Below are positions 22,301 to 34,300 of a stretch of DNA of 64,000 bases, piece after piece (within the stretch, counting starts at the first letter, position 1; each line of letters opens with the position of its first letter). The notes under the pieces were generated by a model, which had not been told where the DNA came from, ran no database searches, and worked only from the letters and a program-made list of their open reading frames with translations. Origin of the DNA: Diphasiastrum complanatum. Lineage: Eukaryota; Streptophyta; Lycopodiopsida; Lycopodiales; Lycopodiaceae. Location of the stretch: assembly GCA_029204225.1 (NCBI GenBank), contig CM055095.1, positions 34,805,078 through 34,869,077 of the forward strand, read 5' to 3'. A program made the position numbers and the translations under genes.

Positions 22301-25300
22301 GCACATTTTGACAGTTGTTCCAGCGCTGGTTGAGCACACACAAATATCCAAAACGTGGCAGAAGTTGCAGTGCTGTTCTAGCACTGATCTAGCGCTGTAA
22401 TAGATCCTAACACCACAGTAGGGCAAACACTAACTGATCCACCCAACCTTGCCTACTCCCTGATATAGAGTAAGCCCCTCCTAGCCCAGTGTGAGGACTG
22501 GTAGCATGCTACTGCCAAGTGTCGGCCACGTGGCACTGACGTGGCCGACTGCACGTCGGGACCCAACTGGGGGCCCTATCCTGCTGACAGGGTCCCTAGG
22601 CTGTGTTAGGCCCGCCATGGCTATGGACCATGCTGGGGCACAGTACTCACACTGTCTTGCGCTGTTGGTCATGTACACTGGACACGACCCTGACTGTGGT
22701 ATTTGACGTATCTGTGTTCTCTAGGGTTCGGCACTGGTTACGAGCTCGTAACACTCCCTCCCCCTTAAGAACCGTCTTGGTCCTCTAAGACAAAGTCTGG
22801 AAAAATCTTGCGAAGGACGCTGCCTCTTTCCCAAGTGGCATTCTCAACAGGCTGATCATTCCACTTAACCAGATATTCTCGGTATAGAGTATGACGAGTC
22901 TGCGTCTCTCTACTATCAAGAATCTCCTCTGGTTCATGTGGAGGTTGCTGAGGATCCAATGGGAGAACTAGAACACTGTCCCCTACCAGATTGTCTGATC
23001 TGGTTAAGGCTTTTCGTAACTGACTTACATGAAAGACTGGAAAAACCTTATTGCTCTGTGGGAGTTCTAGTTCATAGGTGACCTCGCCTAGTCTCCTACT
23101 AATGGTAAAGGGACCACAGTACCTTGGAGACAACTTAGCACACACTCCTGATTTGAGGGTTTTAGAGTCAACTGGGACTCTCAAGTAGACTTTCTCACCA
23201 GTGGAGAACTGCACATCCCGTCTGTGTGGATCTGCATAATGCCTAGCTCGATCCTGGGACTGCCTAATGCTACACTTAGCATGTTCTATCATCTGGTTTA
23301 GGTCCTCTAAAAAGTTTCTGGCTGCTTCAACTTTTTTCTTGTTTAAACCCTACAGCTGTGGGTGAGCGTGGCTGAAAACCGTACATCAGCATAAATGGGC
23401 TGTATCCTGTAGCTGAATGTTTGGTACTGTTGTAAGCAAACTCTAATATCGAGAGATACTCCTCCCAATTAGTCAGCTTCTTGCTGACGTATGCACGAAG
23501 CATATCCTCCAGCACTTGATTAACCCTTTCTGTTTGACCGTCCGTCTGTGGATGGTCGGTGGTACTCATATTCAGTTTAGTATGGAAATGATGGAATACT
23601 GCCCTCCAAAAATTTCCAGTAAACTTACTGTCCCGGTCGCTGACTATGCCGGAAGGTAGACCGTACAATTTAAATAGCCCGTCTACAAACAACCTCGCTA
23701 ACTCTGGAGCTCTAACGGTTGTTTTGGTCGGAATGAAATGAGCCATTTTGGTCAGACGGTCAACTGTGACCCATATAGCGTCATTACCCTTTTGGGTTTT
23801 AGGCAGGCCCACTATAAAATCCATGGAGATACTCTCCCATTTACCAGCTGGTATTTCTAAGGGATGCAACAACCCTCCTGCTTTTAAACGCTCTGCTTTA
23901 TTTACTTGACATTTCTGGCAACTGGTTACATACTGGTGGACGTCCTTTTTCATACTGGGCCAGAAAAATTGCCTACGAAGAAGCTCATAGGTCTTCTGTA
24001 TGCCTGGGTGTCCCACACTAGGATTGTCATGACATTCATATAGGACCTGCTGCCTATAATCCTCTGAATTGGGGACACATACTCTATCTCTATAGAGCAA
24101 GTACTCATCCTGAATGGAATACTGTTTCCATTTGAATCCTTGAGTCAACTGACCCTCAACCACTGGGGTTTGCTTGGGTAATACAGGCTCAGAATCCTCA
24201 ACGTCATCTGACGATGTATACTCGGACTCATCATCATCCTCAATGGAAGCTGCCGTATTCTTGGATGAACTGGCACCAGCCCCGAGAACTGGTTCTAGAG
24301 TCTGTAACTGTCTGTTCTGGATTGAGTTCCAGATAGTAGAGAAGAATGCATCATGCTGGCATTTCCCTCTCAAGGACTCGAGTAACTCATTACGAATCTG
24401 AGTAAAACTCAGCTCGTTTATCATAGGCATTCTGCTAAGGGCATCTGCTACTGTATTGAATTTTCCACGCCTATATCTGATAGACATGTCAAACTCTTGC
24501 ATCAACTTTGCCCAACAAGCTTTCCGACCTCTAAGCTCAGGTTGATTGCAAAGGTATCTGAGACTCTCATGGTCTGTCAGGACCTCAAAGTTGGCACCAT
24601 ACAAATAATGCCTCCAAGTCTTAAGGGCATGTACTATAGAAAAGAGTTCCTTTTCATAGGCACTGTACCTAGTCTGAGCTGGCTCGAGGTTTTTACTCTC
24701 GAACGCAACTGGTCGTTCACCCTGAGTTAGCACAGCACCTACTGCAAAGTCGCTAGCATTTGTTTCGACCACAAATGGCTGATTGGGGTCGACGACTTTT
24801 AAAACTGGTGCTGTGGCTAAGGCTGTTTTGAGAGCATCAAAGCTCTCCTGTTGTGCGGACTCCCAAATGAACTCCTTTCCCTTCCCCTTAAGGAGATTTG
24901 TCATAGGAACTGCTATCTGAGCATATTCCTTGGCAAATCGTCTGTAATATCTCGCCAGACCAAGAAAGATCTGAAGTTCCAAAATATTCTGAGGTCTCAG
25001 CCAACTGAGTATGGCTTTAACCTTATTTGGGTCCATCTTAATCCCATCTGAAGAGATAATGTGACCCAAATATGCTACTTCTTCAACGAAGAATTCACAC
25101 TTGGATTGTTTAGCATAGAGCTTATGCTTTCTGAGCAGTCGAAACACCTTTCTGAGGTGTTTTAGATGCTCCTTCCTCGTTTTGCTGTAAACGAGGATGT
25201 CATCTAAAAATACGACTACAAACTTACCCAAGTATGGTCTGAGGACATTGTTCATCAAGGTCATAAAGGTAGCTGGAGCATTTGTGAGCCCAAATGGCAT

Positions 25301-28300
25301 CACCTTAAACTCATAATGACCGTGACGAGTCCTAAAAGCTGTTTTTGAGACATCTTCCGATTTTATACGGACTTGATGATATCCCGATCTGAGGTCTATT
25401 TTGCTGAAAAACTTAGCCCCGTCGAGTTGATCAAACAACTCGTCTGCCCGAGGCATAGGGTATTTATTCTTAATTGTGACTTTATTGAGGGCTCTGTAAT
25501 CTACGCAAAGACGCATAGACCCCTCTTTCTTTTTCACCAATAGGACTGGTGAGGCTCATGGTGAACTACTGGTCTGAATTTGGCCTTTCCCAAGATAGTC
25601 TGTTAACTGCCTAGTTATTTCTTCATCCTCTGTTCGGCTGACCCGATACGGAGGTTTAGAAACAGGTGCTGTACCTGGTACTAGGTTTATTACATGATCT
25701 ACCTCTCTGCTAGGTGGTAAACCATGTGGCAAATCTTCAGGAAAAACATCTTTAAATTTAGACAATAAAGTTTCTAATTTACTGATTTTCTGCTGAATAG
25801 AACTGGAAATAGAAACTTCAGGAATAAACTGAATTTCACATAAGAATACCTGATGGTCTTCGTCTCCGATTAGTTGACAGAGCTCTGAACTGCAGACCAT
25901 AGGACTGTTTGGAACATCATGCTCCCCATGCAACTGGATCTCTCGGCCTTTATGCTGAAAGCTGAGGGTGTTCTCCTGATAGTTTCCGTGGAGGGAAGGT
26001 CCTAAACTGTAGAGCCAATCTCTCCCGAGAACAATATCTGTTCGATCCAGGTGCATTATCTGAAAGTTTATTTCATCTTGGTACCCCTGAATACCAAGAT
26101 TTAACTTACTTACCATAGTTTCCCATATTTTTTTATCTTCACCCTTAGCTAATGAAACTATGTACCTATGCTGACTAGGTACTTATGGTAGTTTAAGCTT
26201 TTTAACCAGGGTGTAGTTGATGAAATTATGGGTTGCCCCATCATCAACCATGACTCTTACTGACTGGTTACCAACCTTCCCATGCATACGTACTAGGTCA
26301 TGCGGCCCAAAGCTGAAGGGTCTCGCTAGCATTGCAGAGGTCAGCTGGCAACAGTGTTCATGATCTTCATGATACACTTTGATCTCGGAAGCTGCCGAGT
26401 CACTGGGGAAACATACAGTCTGAACAAGATGAACTTGTTTTTTATCTTTCTTATCTTTTTTAGTGAAAGGCCCCTTGGGACACTGTCTGACTGTGTGTCC
26501 CTTGCCCATACACACAAAGCACAAACGTTCTTGTTTGGCTTTCTCAAAATCATCTGGTTTTAAGGGCTGTATGAGTGAAGGGCGTTTCTGAGGAGCTTCA
26601 CTTTTAAATTTATCTTGGTTTTTTCTTTTTCAAAATTTCTTTTTAAATTGAAAGTCTTTCTGAGAAGGCTGCTCAGAAAGTGGCTGTTGTCTCGCCTTCT
26701 TCCTACCCATTGAATCATCATAGATTTGAGCATATCTGAGAGCTTGCTCAAGGGTAGTAGGCGAGTTTCTCTGGACCTCTACTTTATATTCATCTTAGAG
26801 GCCACAGACAAATCCCCTAATTTTCTGATAGTCATCCATATTTTTAATCTTTAAAATTGCTTTTCGATACTGCGAGGTATATTGGATGAGGGATTTATCC
26901 ATTACTGTTCTTTCCCAGGCTCTATCCAGTTCATTTTCTGGTAGAAATTCTCTTAGGAAAGCCTCTTCAAAAGCTTTCCATGACCGGGGAGTCTGCCAAG
27001 TCTCCTGGAGATTTAACCACCACTTATAGGCCATAGGCCCTAAGGAAAGACTGGCCTCAATAGCTTGCAAATGGTCAGGGGTCTGTTTAAGAGCATGAAT
27101 GTTCTTCCATTTGCTGAGGAAGGTTTGTAGAATATCTGCATTTCTATCCTTCTCTTCCCCATTAAAAGTAGGAGGTTTTAAATCTTTAAAAACACTGGGG
27201 TGAGACCGTAAAGTCTCACCTGAAACTGATGGAAGTGGAGAAGGGGATAGCTGAGAAGTGGAGGGAAGGCTTCCTTTCGCGGAACTCAAAATCAAGTTTT
27301 TGAGTTCAGCGAACGAGTCGTCCACATTGGACTTGCAATTGGCTAATGCCAACTTCAGTTCATCCACTTCTGTTACCAATTGGAGAAACTGCTCCTTGGT
27401 AACCAGTTCGTCAAGTTCTTCGGCGAACTGTTCCTGTTCTTCCACTTCCATGGGTTCCTTCCCTTTTCTGTAAGCCAAGGCTTCTGTTTCAAGTTCGTCG
27501 AAGCCTCTCTCCTGGGGTTGATCAGGTCCCTGAGGAGTGGTCATCTTCGGAACTGAAAGAGAGCTACCTTAACTTCTGAAGGAAAAAAGTCTAAAAGACT
27601 AATTTACAACTGTACAAGGGAAAGGAAAGATGACTTAGCTGTTCCTGAGGAAGCTTCAAAATGGTGCCAAATTTCCCGGTTCTTTGAGGATAGTAGCTCG
27701 CTGGTCTGATTGCAGCCCAACTGGCTCGTTTGCTTCTGATTTGAGACCCAAAAAGTATTTCAATTTCTGATTTTGGTGTCTCTCTACCCTCACTGGCTGG
27801 ACAGCGACCTATTTGCTCCAAAAAACTTTGATTTAAAACCAAATATGGTTCTGGAAATCAGAAAAGATGTGGGTACTGTCAGCGCTGGATCAGCACCACT
27901 CTTCCTCTTCAAAATATCGTTCTAATTCCCGCTGATGGCAAAAATCAAAGATGAAAGCTGGAAATACAGCGCTGGACCTGCTCTAGAAACTTTTACTAAT
28001 TTCTATCTGACAAGCAAGTAAATCCACCAAGATTTCCTCAGTAGGAGACTGTTCCTACAGCGAGTCTCCTCCTCTATTTCTTTCTGAGAACTTGAAGAAG
28101 TTCTAAGCAATCTAGCTACTTTCTCCATTGCTGAAAACTAAATTCCCTAGGATGGAGATGGCTCTGATACCAGTGTAATAGATCCTAACACCACAGTAGG
28201 GCAAACACTAACTGATCCACCCAACCTTGCCTACTCCCTGATATAGAGTAAGCCCCTCCTAGCCCAGTGTGAGGATTGGTAGCATGCTACTGCCAAGTGT

Positions 28301-31300
28301 CGGCCACGTGGCACTGACGTGGCCGACTGCACGTCGGGACCCAACTGGGGGCCCTATCCTGCTGACAGGGTCCCTAGGCTGTGTTAGGCCCGCCATGGCT
28401 ATGGACCGTGCTGGGGCATAGTACTCACACTGTCTTGCCCTGTTGGTCATGTACACTGGACACGACCCTGACTGTGGTATCTGACCTATCTGTGTTCTCT
28501 AGGGTTCGGCACTGGTTACGAGCTCGTAACAAGCGCCCTCCTACAGCCTATCTTATCCCTGGAAAGAGAGAACGGTGGCCAGAAAGAAGCTTTTTGAAAG
28601 CCTGACCAGCGCTGATCTGAGGCCACATTAGCACTCCAATTTGTGGGGAACTGGAGCGCTGCTCTAGCACCGATTTAGCATCCCTCTCTGATTGTTCCAG
28701 CGCTGGTTTCAGAATCTACAAACATCCAAAAGTGTTGGAAGCAACAGACCAGAGCTGTTCTGAAGCTATTTGAAGGAAGCACTGTGGTCCAATCAGACAA
28801 CATCTGTTGTAGTCTACCGTTTTTCCTGAAGGGATCCCTTTGCTTGGATTCCAAGGAGAACTCATCTTTTTCTCTTTTCCTTCTTTGCTGTCTTATAGTT
28901 AAAACAAAAAAAAAATTGGTCAAAATTCCCTTCTCTTGTTGCTTTATTACGTGCAATTTCTAGTTTGATTTTGTGCAATTTCTAGTTTGATTTTGTTCTG
29001 TATCTGTTTTGTTACATAATGGAGGAAGATAGAGTAGATATTCCACTAAGTCCACCCGTTGCTCTTCCATCACCACCACCCAGCCCTGTGCTTAGTCCTG
29101 CCCATAATCCGCCCCAAGATGGCTGTGGTTAAGAAGTGGCCGAGGCCTGCCGATATACGCCAATTACAGTCTTTCTTAGGCTTTTGTAAGTTCTACCGGC
29201 GGTTTGTTAGGAATTATTCCTGGATAGCTGCTCCTTTAACGGACCAGTTAAGGAAAAACAACACTGTGGTTCGATGGGATGCTGAAGCTCAACAACGTTT
29301 TGAGAACTTGAAGGAGTCGGTGGCCACGGCTCACGTACAATTTCTAGTTTGATTTTGTGCAATTTCTAGTTTGATTTTGTTCTGTATCTGTTTTGTTACA
29401 TAATGGAGGAAGATAGAGTAGATATTCCACTAAGTCCACCCGTTGCTCTTCCATCACCACCACCCAGCCCTGTGCTTAGTCCTGCCCATAATCCGCCCCA
29501 AGATGGCTGTGGTTAAGAAGTGGCCGAGGCCTGCCGATATACGCCAATTACAGTCTTTCTTAGGCTTTTGTAAGTTCTACCGGCGGTTTGTTAGGAATTA
29601 TTCCTGGATAGCTGCTCCTTTAACGGACCAGTTAAGGACAAACAACACTGTGGTTCGATGGGATGCTGAAGCTCAGCAACGTTTTGAGAACTTGAAGGAG
29701 TCGGTGGCCACGGCTCCAATTCTCAAGATTGTGGATACCCAGAAACCCTTTGACCTAGAGACGGATGCAAGTGGCATTGCCGTAGGTGCAATGTTGAGCC
29801 AAGAGGGTAGACCAGTAGCCTTTGAAAGTAAGAAGTTGACACCAGCTCAACAGAGATATCCTACACACGACCAAGAGCTGTATGCGATTATACATGCGCT
29901 CAAGGTGTGGAGACATTATTTATATGGCGCCGAGTTTTATGTGTACACTGATCATCATACTTTAAGGTATTTTTGCACTCAGCCAGATTTGAAGGGCCGC
30001 CAAGCTCGGTGGGCTGAGCTGATGCAAAAATTTCATTTGGAAATTCGCTTCCGAAGAGGGAAGGAAAATGTGGTCGCTGATGCACTATCTCGTATACTGC
30101 ATCAGATGAGCTTTACTGTGGTTGACAGTGGTCTCATGGAGGAGATTAAGAAGGCTCAAGAAAAGGACCTGCATTGTCAGCGTGTGTGGCCTAATGCGCG
30201 CAAGGTAGTCGACCAAACGGAAGAGTCAGTCGAGGCTGTCGCTTCCGTAGAGGCACACACCAGTACATATTTAACATACACCGTGAAGGATGGTATTTTA
30301 TTGAGAAATGGAAAAGTTTTCGTGCCAGACGTGAAGGATCTTCGTTGTAAGATACTTCATGAATGCCATGATAGTCCCTGTGCAGGGCACCCTGGTATTG
30401 ATAAGACCAGTGAGCTATTGAGAAGGCATTATTTCTGGCCACGATTGCAGCGGGATGTAAGAGAGTACGTCCAGCGTTGCACGGCTTGTCAGGTGAACAA
30501 GGCCGAGAGAGTGAGTCCTCCGGGCTTGCTACATCCACTTGAGATACCTACAGGAATGACTCCTTTCTTCTTGTCTCTTTCGATCTGCAGCCCCAAACAT
30601 TTTGTTGTTTCTATAAGCAATACTACCAAAGACTCTCAAATGACTTACATCTGGTTTCTGACCCATGTAAGCTTTCTCTGGAGTCCGATTCTCTACAACC
30701 TTTGTAGGACTTCGATTCAAAAGATAAACCCTCGTCTTAACTGCTTCACCCCAAAACATATTTGGAAGATTTTTACTCTTGAGCATACTCCTCGCAGTTT
30801 CCACTATAGACCGGTTCTTTCTTTCCGCAACTCCATTTTGTTGAGGTGTGTCCGTGGTTGCAAATTGTCTCTTTATACCATGATCCTTGCAAAACACCTG
30901 AAATTCCGTAGAAATATACTGTCCCCTTTTGTTCGAGCAGAGTATTTTGATTTGTCTATATGTTTCTTTCTCCACCCGTGTCTTAAACCATGTGAAATAT
31001 TTGAACGCTTCACCCTTATTCTTGAGAAGATAGATCCATTTCTTCCTAGAATAGTCATCCACAAACACATGAAGTTACTTGCTCCCCCATAAGACTGAGT
31101 CCTCATAGAACCACACAAATCTATATGAACAAGTTCTAGAACATTTCTCGCCTTGAATGTACTAGGCGAAAATTTCTTCATATGATGCTTGCCTAAGACA
31201 GCCTTCACAAACCTTGTGATCAAAAACAACTTGAGGTAAACCTGTAACATGTTGTATTTGCTCAAGACTTGTAGACTTTTATAATTCAAATGCCCAAACC

Positions 31301-34300
31301 TTTCGTGCCATAACTTACTCACTGATCCAATATCCACAACACTTGCATGATGATCCACCACTGGAGCTTGAAGTTTGTACAACCACCCCGCAAGTATGCC
31401 CTCAGCTAGTACTTCATTATCCTTCCTCTTGATGAGACACCGCTCTTCATCAAATTGCACCACCATGTGTTGCTTATTAGCAATAGCTCATACTGAGAGT
31501 AAGTTTTTCTTAATCCCTGGTACATAAAGCACGTCCTTTATGTCACCAATCTTCCCTGAAGTTAGTTGAACTTGTACTTTTCCAACTCCTTTTATATCAA
31601 ATGTGTAGTTGTCTCCCAACTTCACATTTGACCCATCATATCCAATTCTTGAAAATTAGATGGCCACTCTCGCCTAGGTGATATATGCTTTGAAGCTCCT
31701 GAATCAATAAACCAATAGTCTTCTTCCTTCGAGAAGCCACCACCAGAAGATGTCGATGCCGAAAACAAACTCAATAGTCTTCAAGATCAAAAGCACCAAT
31801 TTCGCATTAGATGCTTCTTCTTCTTTAGCAAAATTCCCATCCCGCTTTTTCTTGAACTTCTTGTGCCAACACTCCTTTGCATAATGCCCTGATTTGCCGC
31901 AAACAAAGCAGTTTCCTTTTTGAACCACTTTCTTTCCATATTCTGATCGATTTGATTGATTCTCCTCCATATCTTGCTGTTCTACTTCTTCTTCTTCCCT
32001 TTGTCACCCTTCTTGGAACTTTGCTCTTGCTTCTTTGCCAGGAATGCCTGTTCCTTGAAATTGTCCTTGTTGACAATATTTTGTCATCTCATTTCTTCCT
32101 GTAGTAATACGGCATTCAGTTCATTGAAAGAACGCCTTGTTTCTCGTAACGATAGCATCATTACAAAGTCCTGATAAGCCAAAGGTAGACTATTAAGCAC
32201 AATGGATACTAAGACTGAATCTCGAACACTTTCTCCAACCGCAATAAGTTGTCCTCTCAGAGCTTTCACTCGAGTAAAGTAGTCCGTTAGTGATTCACCT
32301 GTACCCATCTTCAATGTGTGTAGCTTATTAGTCAAGAACAAGATTCGTGACTGATTTACCATCTCATACAAGTTCTTCAGTATATCCCAAGCCTCCTTGG
32401 GTCCAGCAGCATCTCTAATATGTGGTATGATCGTATCTCTAACTGACAAGGTGATGATATGATGAGCTTTTCTTCTATGTCTCTGAAACTCCCGCAACTC
32501 CCAGTCAGTGTTAGGAGGTATCTCGACACCTGTGACAATCTCCCAATATTCTCGATCTTGAAGAATATTCTGCATTTTGAACTTCAATATACTGTAGTTC
32601 TTGCCATCTAGCTTGCTAGACTCTGGCATCACATTATCATTCAAGCCTGCCATTGTACTGATTTTTATAGCTTGATTTTTCAGCAATCAGTGTCTCTTCA
32701 AATTCATTTAAGATTTCCTTTTCAAATCAGTAACCAAAACCTCTGCAAAGTTCTGAAAACAGCTGTGATCTGATCTGTTTCCAACGATCAGTTTGTTTCC
32801 AGCAAACTTCTTCAGTGATCTGCCTGTTTTCCAAAAACTATCACCAATGATCTACCTGTTTCCAGCGATGAACCTGTTTCCTGTAAACTACTTTCAGCGA
32901 TCTGTAATAAAAAACAGCAGTGCTTCAACAATCCTGAAATCAGAAAACAATCCCTACAACCAGCGATTGACATGCAAAAAATTCTGGTTCTGCAGCAATC
33001 CAACAGGTAGCAGGTCTGTAGGTACAGCGATCCAACCAAATCAGATTCAGGTCAGACAAATTCAAATTTGCAGCTCCACCAACGATCAGATCTGAGACAG
33101 ATTTTTTGTGGCAGTGAACAGGTCTGAAATGATATCTTTGATTCCAACACAGCGATGAACATGCAACTCCACTCCTCCAATCCACTTCTTTTTGCAATCC
33201 TGCAAAAGCTAACTCTCTCCCTCTCTCTCTAAAAAATTCTCGGATCTTGACAGCTCCACGGTGACAAAGCCTGCTCTGATACCATGTCAAAATTTGTCAT
33301 ACAAATTCTAGATGGAGTTACTAGTCCTACAAGCACTCACATAAACCAAGCCACATAATTTTATTAACTCTAAGTTATTGCAGAAATTGAAGGTGGAAAC
33401 AAAGCAAAGTGACCATCGGTACGTGGTAAAGCTGGCCACGGGGGCAGAGAGCGAAGTTTGGGACCGGATAGCCCCACGTCTTCCTTTACAAATTCAAGGA
33501 TATCAGGATAAATTAGATTTCCGTGTAATGAATTTGGATAAAGTAGACATTATACTTGGTAAGGAGTGGTTCTATGAGAGGAATGAGTCGTTAAAGAAAA
33601 ACTATGTAACTCACAGTTTGTCGTTTTTGCATAACCGCTCTCTCATTGAATTGAATGGAAATGTGGATATTTCTTCTCCTTACATGCTTTCTGCTTTGGA
33701 AACAATTAAATGCTTGGATATTGTTGATTGTAATTCATACTTGTGTTGGTTGAACTTATCATGAGGAATGCAATTTACAAAGTTATAACATGCAAATGGA
33801 GTTAATGTCTAACAACCTAAAACAAGAAAATTCACCGGAAGGTGAAACCTTTAGGAGACTTAGATGAGTTTAACGATGTGTTTCCTGAAAAGCTTCCAAA
33901 GGGTCTTTCCCCCTCTAGGGGAGTCGACCATGGCATTAAACTCCTTCCTGGTAGTTCACCTATGTCCTTGTATCCTTACAGGACGAGTACTACCGAAGAG
34001 GATGAAGTTTATAGACAGCTGCAAAACTATCTTAAGATGGTCCATGTAAGGCCTAGTAAGTCCCCTTGGGGGCCCCCAGTTATTTTAGTTGATAAAAAAG
34101 ACGGAGAATGAACTTGTTGATCGATTGCATGGTGCAAAGTACTTCACCAATCAGATTTGAATAAAGAGTGAGGGCGTGGAAAAAACCAGGTTTAGGACTA
34201 GGTATGGCCATTATGAATTTCTGGTTTTACCTTTTGGATTGACAAATGCTCCAGCGACTTTCCAACAGATGATGACCAACAGATGATGAATGATCTTCTT

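Larger units (their letters stand above)
22396..28531 (-). mobile_element. GyC: complete Ty3/gypsy chromovirus with scattered stops
   Basis: 6136 bp, two 358-bp LTRs, TSD AGCGC, primer site, polypurine tract, gag and pol in canonical order PR-RT-RH-IN-chromodomain. Gag through integrase lies in one minus-strand frame interrupted by four stop codons; one frameshift lies near 23335. LTRs differ at about six of 358 positions. It sits inside the leader of GyD. Autonomous by layout but disabled by point mutations. Confidence 0.95.
21431..30556 (+). mobile_element. GyD: gypsy chromovirus split by GyC and truncated at 30556
   Basis: 5' LTR, primer site, leader (21926-22395 continuing at 28537-29018), first gag codons, then a jump to the end of RT, RNase H and the integrase zinc domain. 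At 30556, immediately after IPTG, minus-strand copia CoE begins, so the integrase core, chromodomain and 3' LTR are gone. Same family as GyB but with different internal deletions. Confidence 0.85.
30557..33379 (-). mobile_element. CoE: Ty1/copia, 5' half only
   Basis: Reading down from 33379: part of an LTR, primer site, leader, gag, zinc knuckle, protease and integrase, then cut at 30557 against GyD. RT and RNase H are absent. The other end abuts GyF at about 33380, so it is truncated on both sides. Same family as Co1. Confidence 0.85.

Noticed and set aside
22481-22706. Frames inside GyC LTRs on both strands (also 28259-28605)
   Set aside because: They duplicate between the two LTRs as part of the repeat and overlap promoter and polyadenylation sequence.
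29443-31092. 549-codon frame as one GyD protein
   Set aside because: From 30557 it reads the antisense strand of CoE, and its first ~20 codons are gag DNA in the wrong frame.
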